From a bacterium (GTDB taxonomy: Bacteria > BMS3Abin14), in assembly GCA_029210545.1 (NCBI GenBank), contig JARGFV010000021.1, positions 1 to 30,895 on the forward strand: DNA of 30,895 bases. The letters run 5' to 3'. Positions within the stretch are counted from its first letter, which is position 1, and every line of letters begins with the position of its first letter. The notes under the pieces were generated by a model. It saw only the letters and a program-made list of their open reading frames with translations. It searched no databases and was not told where the DNA came from. Positions 1-6,608 of this stretch are shown here, piece after piece. Position numbers and translations under genes: made by a program.

Positions 1-337
1 ACGCTCGCCACTCTCTAACTCGACGCTGGAAGGTCCGTAGTTGTCCTTCCTGATATTCGCCCGGATACTGTTCGCACAACCAATCGAAAAGAAACTTGCC
101 CTCCAACTCTGACGCGTCTTCCAATATATCCTCACACAGCCCCCAGTGCCGCTCAAAGGGATCCGAACGCGTTCTCCAGGTATGCTCTACTCGCATTTGC
201 GACGGCAACTTCCCTGACTTGAGATACTTGCGAGCTGTCTTAGGATCCAAATCCGATCGCAACGCGGCCTTCGACAGGTTCCCGGTCTTTTGATACTCCT
301 CCATTAACTTCCTCACTTTCCTGTCTGGCGTCATCAT
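1..337 (-). CDS. istA: IS21-family transposase IstA, N-terminal part (cut by window edge)
   Basis: An open frame begins at 337 and runs off the left edge (112 codons visible). The protein starts MMTPDRKVRKL, has a helix-turn-helix-like region with LSKAALRSDLDPKTARKYL (about residues 20-40), and ends at the edge in EGQLRTFQRRVREWRA. This basic HTH region followed by QLRTxQRRVxEWRA is typical of the DNA-binding N-terminus of IstA, the DDE transposase of IS21 elements. The start is supported by an AAGGAGG ribosome-binding site about 8 bases upstream. The catalytic domain and the partner istB would lie outside the window. Whether the element is intact cannot be seen. Confidence 0.85.
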   Translation of the reverse strand, partial: MMTPDRKVRKLMEEYQKTGNLSKAALRSDLDPKTARKYLKSGKLPSQMRVEHTWRTRSDPFERHWGLCEDILEDASELEGKFLFDWLCEQYPGEYQEGQLRTFQRRVREWRA

Positions 338-379
338 AAAAACTCATCCTCCTTAAAGGAGAGTCTTCAATAACGCCGG

Positions 380-425
380 TCATTAGGGAAGTGTAATTGT
401 CGTCAGTAGGGAAGTATAATTGTCG
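380..425. repeat. Two tandem 23-bp repeats at the IS21 end
   Basis: Units 380-402 and 403-425 differ only at two positions (383/406 and 392/415). They lie between the istA start codon and the presumed element tip, as expected for terminal transposase-binding repeats. Confidence 0.8.
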
Positions 426-431
426 CCGGGC

Positions 432-557
432 AACTATGAAAAGAAACGCGCCGAAGGAAAGAAACACAATCAGGCGATTCGGGCACTGGGTCGTCATTTG
501 TGCCGCACAATCTTCAAAATGCTCAAGGAGGACAGGGAATACGAGATCAGGGATTAG
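432..557 (+). pseudogene. IS110-family transposase, C-terminal remnant
   Basis: From 432 the plus strand encodes NYEKKRAEGKKHNQAI, then RALGRHLCRTIFKMLKED, ending at TAG 555-557 (41 residues). The Y-x-K-K-R-A-x-G-K-x-H-x-x-A-I pattern followed by R-HL is the usual end of IS110/IS116/IS902 transposases (the DEDD/serine type). Everything upstream is missing because the IS21-type end begins at about 431. This is a broken gene, most simply explained by insertion of the IS21 element into an older IS110 copy. Confidence 0.7.
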
Positions 558-700
558 GGCGAAAATCGCTTGAAAATTCCAGCGGGATGTTCAGGCCGGG
601 AATTGAGCAATACCCCCCGACAATGTCAAGAATTGACAAGTTCCCCCTTTGATCCCGAAACTACAAAACGACAGGTGAAATCGTAGCTACGACATAGATC
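558..700. other. Non-coding remnant between IS110 tail and fic
   Basis: No plausible gene is present. It probably includes the downstream end of the IS110 copy. It holds a C-run/G-run pair (ACCCCCCGACA, then TTCCCCCTTT) around an imperfect palindrome at about 624-638, and a 12-bp palindrome TCGTAGCTACGA just before the fic stop. No T-run terminator is evident. Confidence 0.4.
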
Positions 701-1813
701 CTATTCGTCCTCTGGCCATAACAGGCGGTAGCTGACGTTCCTGCCGGCGCCAGGATTTTTTATCAGGACCCCCTTTTCGACCAGATCCGAAATGTCTCTT
801 TTTGCGGTCTCACGACTGACCCTGGTCATCCCCTTATATTTTCTGTTGGTCAGCCCTCCTTCAAAACCTTCCGGACCTGAATCAAGTAAGCGATTGACAA
901 CCTTTTTTTGACGTTCGTTAAATACTACGGCAGCCCACTGCTGCCAGAATCTTACTTTTTGCAGCGCGCCTCTTACCTCCCCCTCAGATCTCTGTATCGC
1001 TCTATTGAAACACTGTAGAAACCACAATAGCCAGCCCGTGATCTCTCCATCTCCCTTCTGAGTCTTTTCAAGCATGTCGTAATACTCATCGCGGTCAGCG
1101 TTTATTTGAGCGGACATGCTGTACATGCGAAAGTCCTTCCGTTCATCTTGAGCTAACGCCATATCGGTGATAGCTCGTGCAATGCGTCCATTGCCATCCT
1201 CAAAGGGATGAATTGACACAAACCAGATATGGGCCATCGCAGCACGCACAAGGCCATCCAGTTCGCTCGATGAATGCCACCACCTGAGGAACCGGTCTAT
1301 TTCCCCCTTGAGGCGAGCCGCGGGAGGAGCCTCGTAGTGAACACGCTCTTTCCCTACAGGGCCGGACACTACCCGCATCGGCTCTGATCCCTTGCGCCAA
1401 TCAGCCACAGGGATTTTGTTCATGCCGGAGTAGCCGGTCGGGAAAAGCGCCGCGTGCCATCCTTTGAGCCTTTTTGGCGTCAGTCTCTCATCGTGCCTGG
1501 TCGTGGCGTCAATGAGCATTTCAACCAGCCCGTCTACCTGCCTTTCCGCAGGCGGCAGGCCGGCGGTCGGCAATCCGAGTCGTCGCGCGACCGAGGATCG
1601 GACGGAGTTTCTGTCCAGCCTCTCTCCTTCTATGGCAGCGGTCGTGAACGCTTCCTCCGTCAAAACTTCCGCTTTCATCTCAAGACCAATGTAGTCAGCT
1701 TCTCCCAGGAGCCTTCCTTGTAATTGACGTGAGATGCCAAGCGGACGAAGGATGACGTCGCTTTTCCATCTCAAACCGGGCCAGTCCTTTGTTTGCCATA
1801 TGTATTGAACCAT
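701..1813 (-). CDS. Fic-family protein (DUF4172-type N-terminus, winged-helix C-terminus)
   Basis: 370 aa. Fic enzymes transfer AMP or another nucleotide part onto target hydroxyls. The catalytic loop HPFEDGNGR is complete at residues 202-210, including the catalytic His and the phosphate-binding GNGR. An inhibitory-type motif TAAIEG at 58-63 precedes the Fic core, fitting a class II, self-inhibited Fic protein. The N-terminus (VQYIWQTKDWPGLRW) matches the DUF4172 region common in these proteins. The last 60 residues (about 310-370, with SRETAKRDISDLVEKGVL) form a winged helix-turn-helix, so DNA binding and self-regulation are likely. Length is normal for the family. It stands alone between mobile-element debris, which fits an accessory or toxin-like gene. 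The target is unknown. Confidence 0.93.
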   Translation of the reverse strand: MVQYIWQTKDWPGLRWKSDVILRPLGISRQLQGRLLGEADYIGLEMKAEVLTEEAFTTAAIEGERLDRNSVRSSVARRLGLPTAGLPPAERQVDGLVEMLIDATTRHDERLTPKRLKGWHAALFPTGYSGMNKIPVADWRKGSEPMRVVSGPVGKERVHYEAPPAARLKGEIDRFLRWWHSSSELDGLVRAAMAHIWFVSIHPFEDGNGRIARAITDMALAQDERKDFRMYSMSAQINADRDEYYDMLEKTQKGDGEITGWLLWFLQCFNRAIQRSEGEVRGALQKVRFWQQWAAVVFNERQKKVVNRLLDSGPEGFEGGLTNRKYKGMTRVSRETAKRDISDLVEKGVLIKNPGAGRNVSYRLLWPEDE

Positions 1814-1828
1814 TTATGCCCCCTTATT

Positions 1829-1903
1829 GGGTCACATTTTGCCCCGGTAGCCTTGCACTAGTGGGTCACAAGTTGACCCAATTATATTACTTAAACGGGT
1901 CAC
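1829..1903. promoter_or_regulatory. Operator-like array of GGGTCAC sites over the Fic promoter
   Basis: GGGTCAC occurs at 1829-1835, 1863-1869 and 1897-1903, exactly 34 bp apart each time. The middle copy forms a perfect inverted pair with TGACCC at 1874-1879 (GGGTCA, 5-base spacer, TGACCC). The outer site lies in the -35/-10 spacer, the middle palindrome at the expected transcript start, and the last in the leader. The arrangement suggests repression by a DNA-binding protein, possibly the Fic protein's own winged helix. That last step is inference. Confidence 0.6.
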
Positions 1904-1909
1904 TGTCTA
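1881..1909 (-). promoter_or_regulatory. Sigma70-type promoter of the Fic gene
   Basis: On the minus strand, TAGACA (1909-1904) and TATAAT (1886-1881) are separated by exactly 17 bp. The predicted transcript start is near 1874, leaving a leader of about 60 bases before the ATG at 1813. Confidence 0.75.
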
Positions 1910-1928
1910 TAATGTTTTTTAAAGGGGA

Positions 1929-1957
1929 GCCCCCTCAGTGTCAGTGACCGAGGGGGC
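1929..1957. repeat. Stem-loop GCCCCCTC / GAGGGGGC
   Basis: Perfect 8-bp arms at 1929-1936 and 1950-1957 enclose 13 bases, with an inner GTCAGTGAC. No T-run follows on the plus strand. On the minus strand a few T residues follow (1923-1913), so a weak terminator upstream of the Fic promoter is possible. Confidence 0.4.
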
Positions 1958-1961
1958 AACC

Positions 1962-2258
1962 GTGGGGTCAGTTTCTCACCTTTCACACTTTTCTTAATCT
2001 GAGGGTGATTCGGGAGATGTAGCCCGGCTGAAGTTGGAGGTATTCGCCGATCTCCCTCTGGGTATAGGTATCTGCAATGAAAGCATCGGAGCCTAAAAAG
2101 ATCTGATACTTCGCCTCTTTGAGTGGAGATTCTGATCCAATACCTGCTTTTTCCACCAGCCAGGATTTGTACCGACCCTGCAGTACAGGTCCTATACGTT
2201 GATATTTCCAGTTATCGTAAGAAATCTCAAAAGTGTGAAAGGTGAGAACTGACCCCAC
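1962..2258. mobile_element. 297-bp inverted-repeat element carrying a deleted RAYT transposase
   Basis: The ends are near-perfect inverted repeats: 1962-1992 (31 nt) and 2229-2258 (30 nt), differing by one extra T in the left copy. Each begins GTGGGGTCAG and ends TTTCACACTTTT. Between them lies a single minus-strand open frame with RAYT-like pieces. The terminal GGGGTCAG is a style I associate with REP-associated Y1 transposase units. The element looks like a short, non-autonomous derivative. No clear target duplication is visible. Confidence 0.65.
1983..2258 (-). pseudogene. Internally deleted REP-associated (Y1/RAYT-like) transposase
   Basis: The 91-codon frame opens with GTG inside the right inverted repeat and stops inside the left one. 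Its middle reads GPVLQGRYKSWLVEKA, resembling the QGRYKxxLV segment of Y1/RAYT transposases. It then jumps to IFLGSDAFIADTYTQREI and GEYLQLQPGYISRITLR, resembling the C-terminal helix-turn-helix. The catalytic HUH motif, the active tyrosine and the usual YIHLNPVRAG segment are absent. It is therefore a deletion remnant, unlikely to be active. The first dozen residues are simply translated inverted repeat. Confidence 0.6.
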
Positions 2259-2260
2259 AG

Positions 2261-2530
2261 GAGTGCCTTGCCGCCTACGCCACAGACAGCGGGGTCAACA
2301 GGTATCCTGTCGGTGCCTACGGTTTTTCTCAACTTTCAACTGTCATCCCGAAAGCGAACCTGCCCGCCGCGGAGGAGCAATACAGGTTCCAGGCCGGCAC
2401 CTTCAGTTATTTCTGCGCCGATGGCGAATCCTATCTCATTAACGTCAAAGTCGACGACCGTGCCCTCGATCCCCTGGCCGCCACCCCCAACGGCATCACT
2501 CCGGACAGCTACGAAGCCTATGCGCGGTGA
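2261..2530 (+). pseudogene. C-terminal fragment of an unknown protein, beheaded at the element boundary
   Basis: An open frame of 89 codons with natural-looking composition starts directly after the 297-bp element (GAG at 2261, no start codon) and ends TGA 2528-2530. Segments include VNRYPVGAYGFSQLSTVIP, AAEEQYRFQAGTFSYFCADG and VDDRALDPLAATPNGITP. I do not recognise the family; the tail could belong to a secreted or pilin-like protein. No upstream part of the gene is found on the other side of the element, so the 5' portion was deleted rather than merely interrupted. Confidence 0.5.
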
Positions 2531-2699
2531 ATAACGCGGCCCTTTCAAGGCAGCCATTCCACAACTGCCATGGGCTTCATGTCCGGCGTTGAGTCCCCGG
2601 ATCCCCTGGACTCTCAATCCCCAGCCAATCTTGCCGTCCCCTCGCTTCAAAAACCCTGTATCCTCCAAATATGCTAAAGTTGTAAAATATATTTTTTGA

Positions 2700-2716
2700 T
2701 CACGCCGTTGGCGTGA
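2700..2716. repeat. REP-like palindrome, copy 1 (TCACGCC-GTT-GGCGTGA)
   Basis: A 17-nt hairpin with 7-bp arms. The same arms with loops GTC and GCA recur at 9980-9996 and 29691-29707, always between genes. This copy sits in the leader of gnd. Confidence 0.6.
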
Positions 2717-2719
2717 CTT

Positions 2720-2743
2720 CCTCCTTCGCTGAAGCTACGGAGG
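2720..2743. repeat. Imperfect palindrome in the gnd leader
   Basis: CCTCC and GGAGG arms flank TTCGCTGAAGCTAC, which itself contains a TTC-GCT-GAA mini-hairpin. It directly follows REP-like copy 1 and resembles short interspersed repeats seen between genes of many environmental bacteria. Confidence 0.3.
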
Positions 2744-2781
2744 ACAAGCAGGGTCCCTCGGCCCAAAAGGAGGTTTCTGAC

Positions 2782-3684
2782 ATGCAGCTTGCTATGCTGG
2801 GCCTCGGGAGGATGGGGATGAACATGGCCCGCCGGCTCATGGGAGGCGGCCACGACGTGGTCGCGTACAACCGCTCCCGGGACAAGACGGACAAACTGGC
2901 CAGGGAAGGGGCGATCGCCGCCTACACCCTCGCCGAGGTTGTGGAGAAGCTCCTCCCCCCCAGGGCGGTCTGGATCATGCTGCCGGCCGGAAAACCGGTG
3001 GACGACACCATCACGGAACTCAAACCGCTGCTGGAACCCGGGGACATCGTCATCGACGGGGGCAACAGCTACTACAGGGACGACATCCGCCGGGCGGCTG
3101 AACTCGAACCGGCAGGTGTCTCCTACATCGATGCCGGGGTGTCCGGAGGGATCTGGGGCCTTGAGCTCGGGTACTGCACCATGGTGGGCGGACCGAGGGA
3201 GAAGTACGATCACCTCGAACCGTTCTTCAAGACCCTGGCGCCCGAAGACGGATACCTTTACTGCGGCGGCCCGGGCGCCGGCCATTTCGTCAAGATGGTC
3301 CACAACGGGATCGAGTACGGGATGATGCAGGCCTACGGAGAAGGGTTCGAGATCCTGGAAGCTTCTCCCTACGGCCCCGGGCTGGACTATTCGCAGGTGG
3401 CGCACCTGTGGAACCAGGGCAGCGTCATCCGTTCCTGGCTCCTGGAACTGGCCGAGGACGCCTTCGCGAAAGAAGCCCGCCTGGAAGATATCACCGGCCA
3501 CGTGGACGATTCAGGTGAGGGGCGCTGGACGGTGCAGCAGGCTCTTGATACTGCTGTCCCCGCCCCGGTGATCACGGCCTCCCTCTTCGCCCGGTTCCGC
3601 TCCCGGCAGGAAAGCTCCTTTTCCAACCGGGTCCTCGCGGCGCTGCGGAGGGAGTTCGGGGGGCACGGGGTGAAAAAGAAGTAA
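2782..3684 (+). CDS. gnd: 6-phosphogluconate dehydrogenase (decarboxylating), short GndA type
   Basis: 300 aa. Oxidises and decarboxylates 6-phosphogluconate to ribulose-5-phosphate in the oxidative pentose phosphate pathway (cytosol). The Rossmann motif GLGRMG is at 7-12. NRS at 30-32, after the second strand, is the type that binds the NADP phosphate in classical enzymes. Substrate and catalytic segments are GGNSYYRD (93-100), VSGGIWG (120-126) and KMVHNGIEYG (171-180, catalytic Lys171). It is far shorter than the 470-aa enteric enzyme and matches the short form without the long C-terminal tail. The start at 2782 is chosen for its AAGGAGG site 8 bases upstream; the frame is open 23 codons further, but only across repeat DNA. 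Probably co-transcribed with zwf. Confidence 0.93.
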   Translation: MQLAMLGLGRMGMNMARRLMGGGHDVVAYNRSRDKTDKLAREGAIAAYTLAEVVEKLLPPRAVWIMLPAGKPVDDTITELKPLLEPGDIVIDGGNSYYRDDIRRAAELEPAGVSYIDAGVSGGIWGLELGYCTMVGGPREKYDHLEPFFKTLAPEDGYLYCGGPGAGHFVKMVHNGIEYGMMQAYGEGFEILEASPYGPGLDYSQVAHLWNQGSVIRSWLLELAEDAFAKEARLEDITGHVDDSGEGRWTVQQALDTAVPAPVITASLFARFRSRQESSFSNRVLAALRREFGGHGVKKK

Positions 3685-3864
3685 CGTATCGGGGTAACGG
3701 GGTATGGGAGTATCGGAGAGGAAGGGCATAGCCCAGGATATCTGGCAATGGATCGGTGGAACGGATTAACGGTGTATCGGAGAAGAAGCCTCGGGTTTTC
3801 ACCCCGACACACCAAAACCCCGACACTCCGACACTCCGACACCGACAAGACTGGAGATCACAGC
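3685..3864 (+). repeat. Simple-repeat spacer between gnd and zwf
   Basis: 180 bases made of degenerate CCGACAC/GTGTCGG-like words: GTATCGG and GGTAACGGGG repeats on the left half, then CCCCGACAC, ACCCCGACACT and CTCCGACACTCCGACACC on the right. The two halves are partly complementary and could fold together. No gene is seen. The upstream open frame of zwf crosses it but has no codon-like character. Confidence 0.5.
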
Positions 3865-5451
3865 ATGGCCAATCACAAAAAAACTGACATGCCACCTGGA
3901 ATCTCCAGTCTTGTGGAGGGCCATGCCACCATGGAAGCTCCCAATGTCTCGTGCCTGCTGAACCGGCCTGTTGATCCGTGCACGGTGGTGATCATCGGCG
4001 CCTCCGGAGATCTCACTGAAAGGAAGCTCATCCCCGCCCTTTACAGCCTTTTTGCCAGGGACGGGCTTCCGGACCCGTTCACCGTGGTCGGCTGCGGACG
4101 CACAGTCATGACCAGCGAACAGTTCCGCCGGAAGATGGAGCCGGCGATCCGGGAAAAGGACCCCGAAGTGGCCCGACGTGAGCAGTTCTCGTCCCGCCTG
4201 CACTACCGCTCTCTCGAATACGACTCGCCGGGATCGTACGCTGACCTGGCCGCGTTCCTTGATGATCTGGATGAAAGCAGCGGTACCGGCGGCAACCGGA
4301 TCTTCTACCTGGCCCTGCCCATGTTCCTTTACGGGATGACGGCAAAACTCCTCGGCGAAAGCGGCCTTTCCAGGCAGGGCGCAGAGGGTAAAGGATGGAC
4401 ACGCCTCGTGGTGGAAAAACCGTACGGCAGCGATCGCGCCTCAGCGGCGCGACTGGACAAGGTCGTCCATGAAAGCTTTGCCGAAAGCCAGGTCTTCCGC
4501 ATCGACCACTACCTTGCCAAGGAAACGGTGCAGAACATCCTGATGTTCCGGTTCGCCAATACCATCTTCGAACCGCTCTGGAACCGCGACCACATCGAAC
4601 ACGTGGATATCATCGCGTCCGAGACCCTTGGCGTGGAAAAGCGCGCGGGCTACTACGATAAGGCCGGAGTGCTGCGGGACATGTTCCAGAACCACATGCT
4701 GCAGCTCCTGGCCATGACCGCCATGGAGCCGCCCAACCGGTTCGAATCGGAGGCGGTCCACGACGAGAAGGTGAAGGTATTTCGATCCCTGCGCCCGTTC
4801 CCCGTGGACAACATCTTCGAGAACCTCGTCCTGGGGCAGTATGGCCCCGGAACGGTGGACGGCAAACCTGTCAGGGGATACCTGGAGGAGGAAGGCGTGG
4901 ACCCGGCCTCGACAACCCCGACCTACGGGATGATGCGGCTTTTCATCGACAACCCGCGATGGCAGGGTGTTCCGTTCCACCTCACGAGCGGCAAAAGGCT
5001 GGAAGGGAAACTCACCGAGATCGCCATCAGGTTCAGGGGGACTCCCTTGACAATGTTCGAAGATCTGCCGGGGGGGGAACCGTCCTCTGCCAACGTTCTT
5101 ACCATGGGCATCCAGCCGAGGGAGCACATCACGCTGACGTTTAACACAAAAAGCCCGGGAGCCAGGACCTGCCTGAGAACGGTCAGGATGGATTTCGATT
5201 ACCTGCAGGGTTACACCGGGCCGCACCTGGAGGCCTATGAAAAGGCCCTCCTGGACTGTTTGAACGGCGACCAGATGCTGTTCTGGAGGCAGGACGGGAT
5301 CGACCTGGCCTGGGGTTTCATGGAGCCGATCCTCCATATGTGCGAGACGTGCCGCGAAAAGGAGCGGCTGCTCCACGCCTACGAGGCGGGTTCCTGGGGC
5401 CCGAAAGCGGCCGCAGAATTGAAGGGGTTGATGCTGAAGCAGTGCAAATAG
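3865..5451 (+). CDS. zwf: Glucose-6-phosphate 1-dehydrogenase
   Basis: 528 aa from the ATG at 3865. First enzyme of the oxidative pentose phosphate pathway: glucose-6-phosphate to 6-phosphogluconolactone, making NADPH. Motifs: coenzyme fingerprint GASGDLTERK (45-54), EKPYG (184-188) and the substrate/catalytic signature RIDHYLAKE (212-220). A later RWQGVPF...SGK segment is also typical. The length is slightly above the usual 480-510, with about 35 extra residues at the N-terminus before the Rossmann fold. A GGAG lies upstream of the ATG; a further 39 open codons upstream lie in simple-repeat DNA and were rejected. It follows gnd on the same strand. No 6-phosphogluconolactonase gene (pgl) is present in between or nearby. 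Confidence 0.96.
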   Translation: MANHKKTDMPPGISSLVEGHATMEAPNVSCLLNRPVDPCTVVIIGASGDLTERKLIPALYSLFARDGLPDPFTVVGCGRTVMTSEQFRRKMEPAIREKDPEVARREQFSSRLHYRSLEYDSPGSYADLAAFLDDLDESSGTGGNRIFYLALPMFLYGMTAKLLGESGLSRQGAEGKGWTRLVVEKPYGSDRASAARLDKVVHESFAESQVFRIDHYLAKETVQNILMFRFANTIFEPLWNRDHIEHVDIIASETLGVEKRAGYYDKAGVLRDMFQNHMLQLLAMTAMEPPNRFESEAVHDEKVKVFRSLRPFPVDNIFENLVLGQYGPGTVDGKPVRGYLEEEGVDPASTTPTYGMMRLFIDNPRWQGVPFHLTSGKRLEGKLTEIAIRFRGTPLTMFEDLPGGEPSSANVLTMGIQPREHITLTFNTKSPGARTCLRTVRMDFDYLQGYTGPHLEAYEKALLDCLNGDQMLFWRQDGIDLAWGFMEPILHMCETCREKERLLHAYEAGSWGPKAAAELKGLMLKQCK

Positions 5452-5609
5452 AACAGAAAACAGGAATCAGAATTGACAAACCGGTACTGCACAACTGCAG
5501 CACTTTGTCCTCCATGTAACAATCCGTAAATTCCCATTTATTCGAGATCCTGCTCTTGTCAGCCAGGCCGGTACAAGCTCTTTTCCCCAGTCCAGGAATG
5601 TCGCCAGGT

Positions 5610-5634
5610 AAAAAGCCGGAGCGAATGCTCCGGC
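5610..5634 (-). terminator. Rho-independent terminator of the 5686-6492 gene
   Basis: Perfect 8-bp stem GCCGGAGC / GCTCCGGC (5615-5634) with a 4-base loop, followed on the minus strand by five T residues (5614-5610). It lies about 50 bases past the minus-strand stop. Confidence 0.8.
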
Positions 5635-5646
5635 CAGAGGTTCCTC

Positions 5647-5693
5647 CTGATTTCTGATTACTGATTTCTGATTACTGATTACTGATTACTGAT
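5647..5693. repeat. Heptamer tandem repeat (CTGATTA/CTGATTT)
   Basis: About six units of CTGATTA or CTGATTTCTGATTA run from 5647 to 5693. The stop codon and last residues of the minus-strand gene lie inside the repeat, so slippage could alter that protein's C-terminus. Confidence 0.7.
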
Positions 5694-6492
5694 CAATATA
5701 GGGAGCCAGTATCGCCGAGTATTTCAGGTCCTCATTATCCTGCCGGGCGGTGACAGATGCGAGGAACCGGCGCATGTCCAGGCTGACCTTGCCGGGCACG
5801 AGTTCCCCGACCAGTTCCTTATAGCGGATAGTTTCCTCTTCGGTGGCCTGTTTTTCCAGGATCTCCCAGACAGACTCGTAGGCGATGGAAGGCGCCCTTT
5901 CGTCATGGGGATGGGCATAGGCCTCCTCGAGCATGAGGTCGAAGAGAATCCATATGGAGCCCCGCCGCTTGCCCTGGAGGAGCTCCGCCAGGGATCTGAA
6001 GCGGCTGTAGGACCGTTCCATGACCAGGAATCGCATTATCCTCCACATCGCCACCAGGATGTCGTCCTCCGGGACACCGAGGATCACCGATGTGAAATCA
6101 TCGGGGCAGGTGTAATCCTCAGCGGAGCCGGTGGAGGGCAGCGGCACCCGTCCCCCATATCCTTTCCCCCGGCCGTCTTCCCGCAGTTCATCGGCCTCCT
6201 TGAGGATCTCACCTCCATCCACTTCCGGGGCGCTCCACTCCGCTACTTCAATCTGCTTGCGATCGATGGGTGTCGTGTGTTCGATGGCGCGCAGGTCCAT
6301 CTCTTCGGCAAGTTTCCGGTGCCGGATATAAAGCTGTCCCCTCCGTCCGTTGTAACGGAACGCGTCTGGATGCTCCAACGTGTCGCCCTTCTCCGAGGAA
6401 AGGGATTCGAACAGCTTGTGGAGAAAATCGTGCTCCACTGCGAGCAGGCCGTCACTGAGGAACTTGGGGTGGACAAGATGGACTTTTGGCAT
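5686..6492 (-). CDS. Uncharacterised protein with possible pyrimidine-dimer glycosylase-like N-terminus
   Basis: 268 aa. The N-terminal 75 residues (MPKVHLVHPKFLSDGLLAVEH at the start, then RYNGRRGQLYIRHRKLAEEM and HTTPID) resemble bacterial and archaeal proteins annotated as pyrimidine dimer DNA glycosylase/endonuclease V-like: HPK-L near the start, conserved H/E, and an RH..L..EM segment. The rest (about 80-268) is acidic, mostly helical and unrecognised. The start at 6492 is chosen for GGAG five bases upstream; 16 extra open codons upstream come from repeated CCTGAAAC DNA. It ends in a heptamer repeat and is followed by a terminator, making it the last gene of the minus block. The function is tentative; it may be only structurally related. 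Confidence 0.5.
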   Translation of the reverse strand: MPKVHLVHPKFLSDGLLAVEHDFLHKLFESLSSEKGDTLEHPDAFRYNGRRGQLYIRHRKLAEEMDLRAIEHTTPIDRKQIEVAEWSAPEVDGGEILKEADELREDGRGKGYGGRVPLPSTGSAEDYTCPDDFTSVILGVPEDDILVAMWRIMRFLVMERSYSRFRSLAELLQGKRRGSIWILFDLMLEEAYAHPHDERAPSIAYESVWEILEKQATEEETIRYKELVGELVPGKVSLDMRRFLASVTARQDNEDLKYSAILAPYIDQ

Positions 6493-6550
6493 GGGAACTC
6501 CAGTTTCAGGTTTCAGGTTGCAGGAAAGAGATTGTAACACAAAGATCTTT

Positions 6551-6576
6551 TCTCCGCGTCTCCGCGTCTCGGCGTC
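6551..6576. repeat. Three 8-bp tandem units TCTCCGCG/TCTCGGCG
   Basis: Units at 6551-6558, 6559-6566 and 6567-6574 in the short gap between two minus-strand genes. A GC-rich palindromic run (CCGCCGCGGCGCGGCGG) follows directly and overlaps the end of the neighbouring gene. Confidence 0.5.
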
Positions 6577-6608
6577 ACCGTGTCAGGTGATCCGCCGCGG
6601 CGCGGCGG

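Larger units (their letters stand above)
1..431 (-). mobile_element. Terminal part of an IS21-type insertion sequence
   Basis: The istA fragment is preceded by two exactly abutting 23-bp direct repeats at 380-402 and 403-425 (core TAGGGAAGTGTAATTGTCG, 21 of 23 bases alike). IS21-family ends carry such repeated transposase-binding sites. The outer boundary is placed near 431, where the reverse strand begins TGCCCGG and, on the outer side, an unrelated transposase frame resumes. The other end of the element lies outside the window. Confidence 0.7.

Noticed and set aside
4441-5376. 311-codon minus-strand frame opposite zwf
   Set aside because: Shadow frame; zwf is certain.
5647-5693. CRISPR-like repetition
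   Set aside because: Units are 7 bp without spacers; this is a simple tandem repeat.
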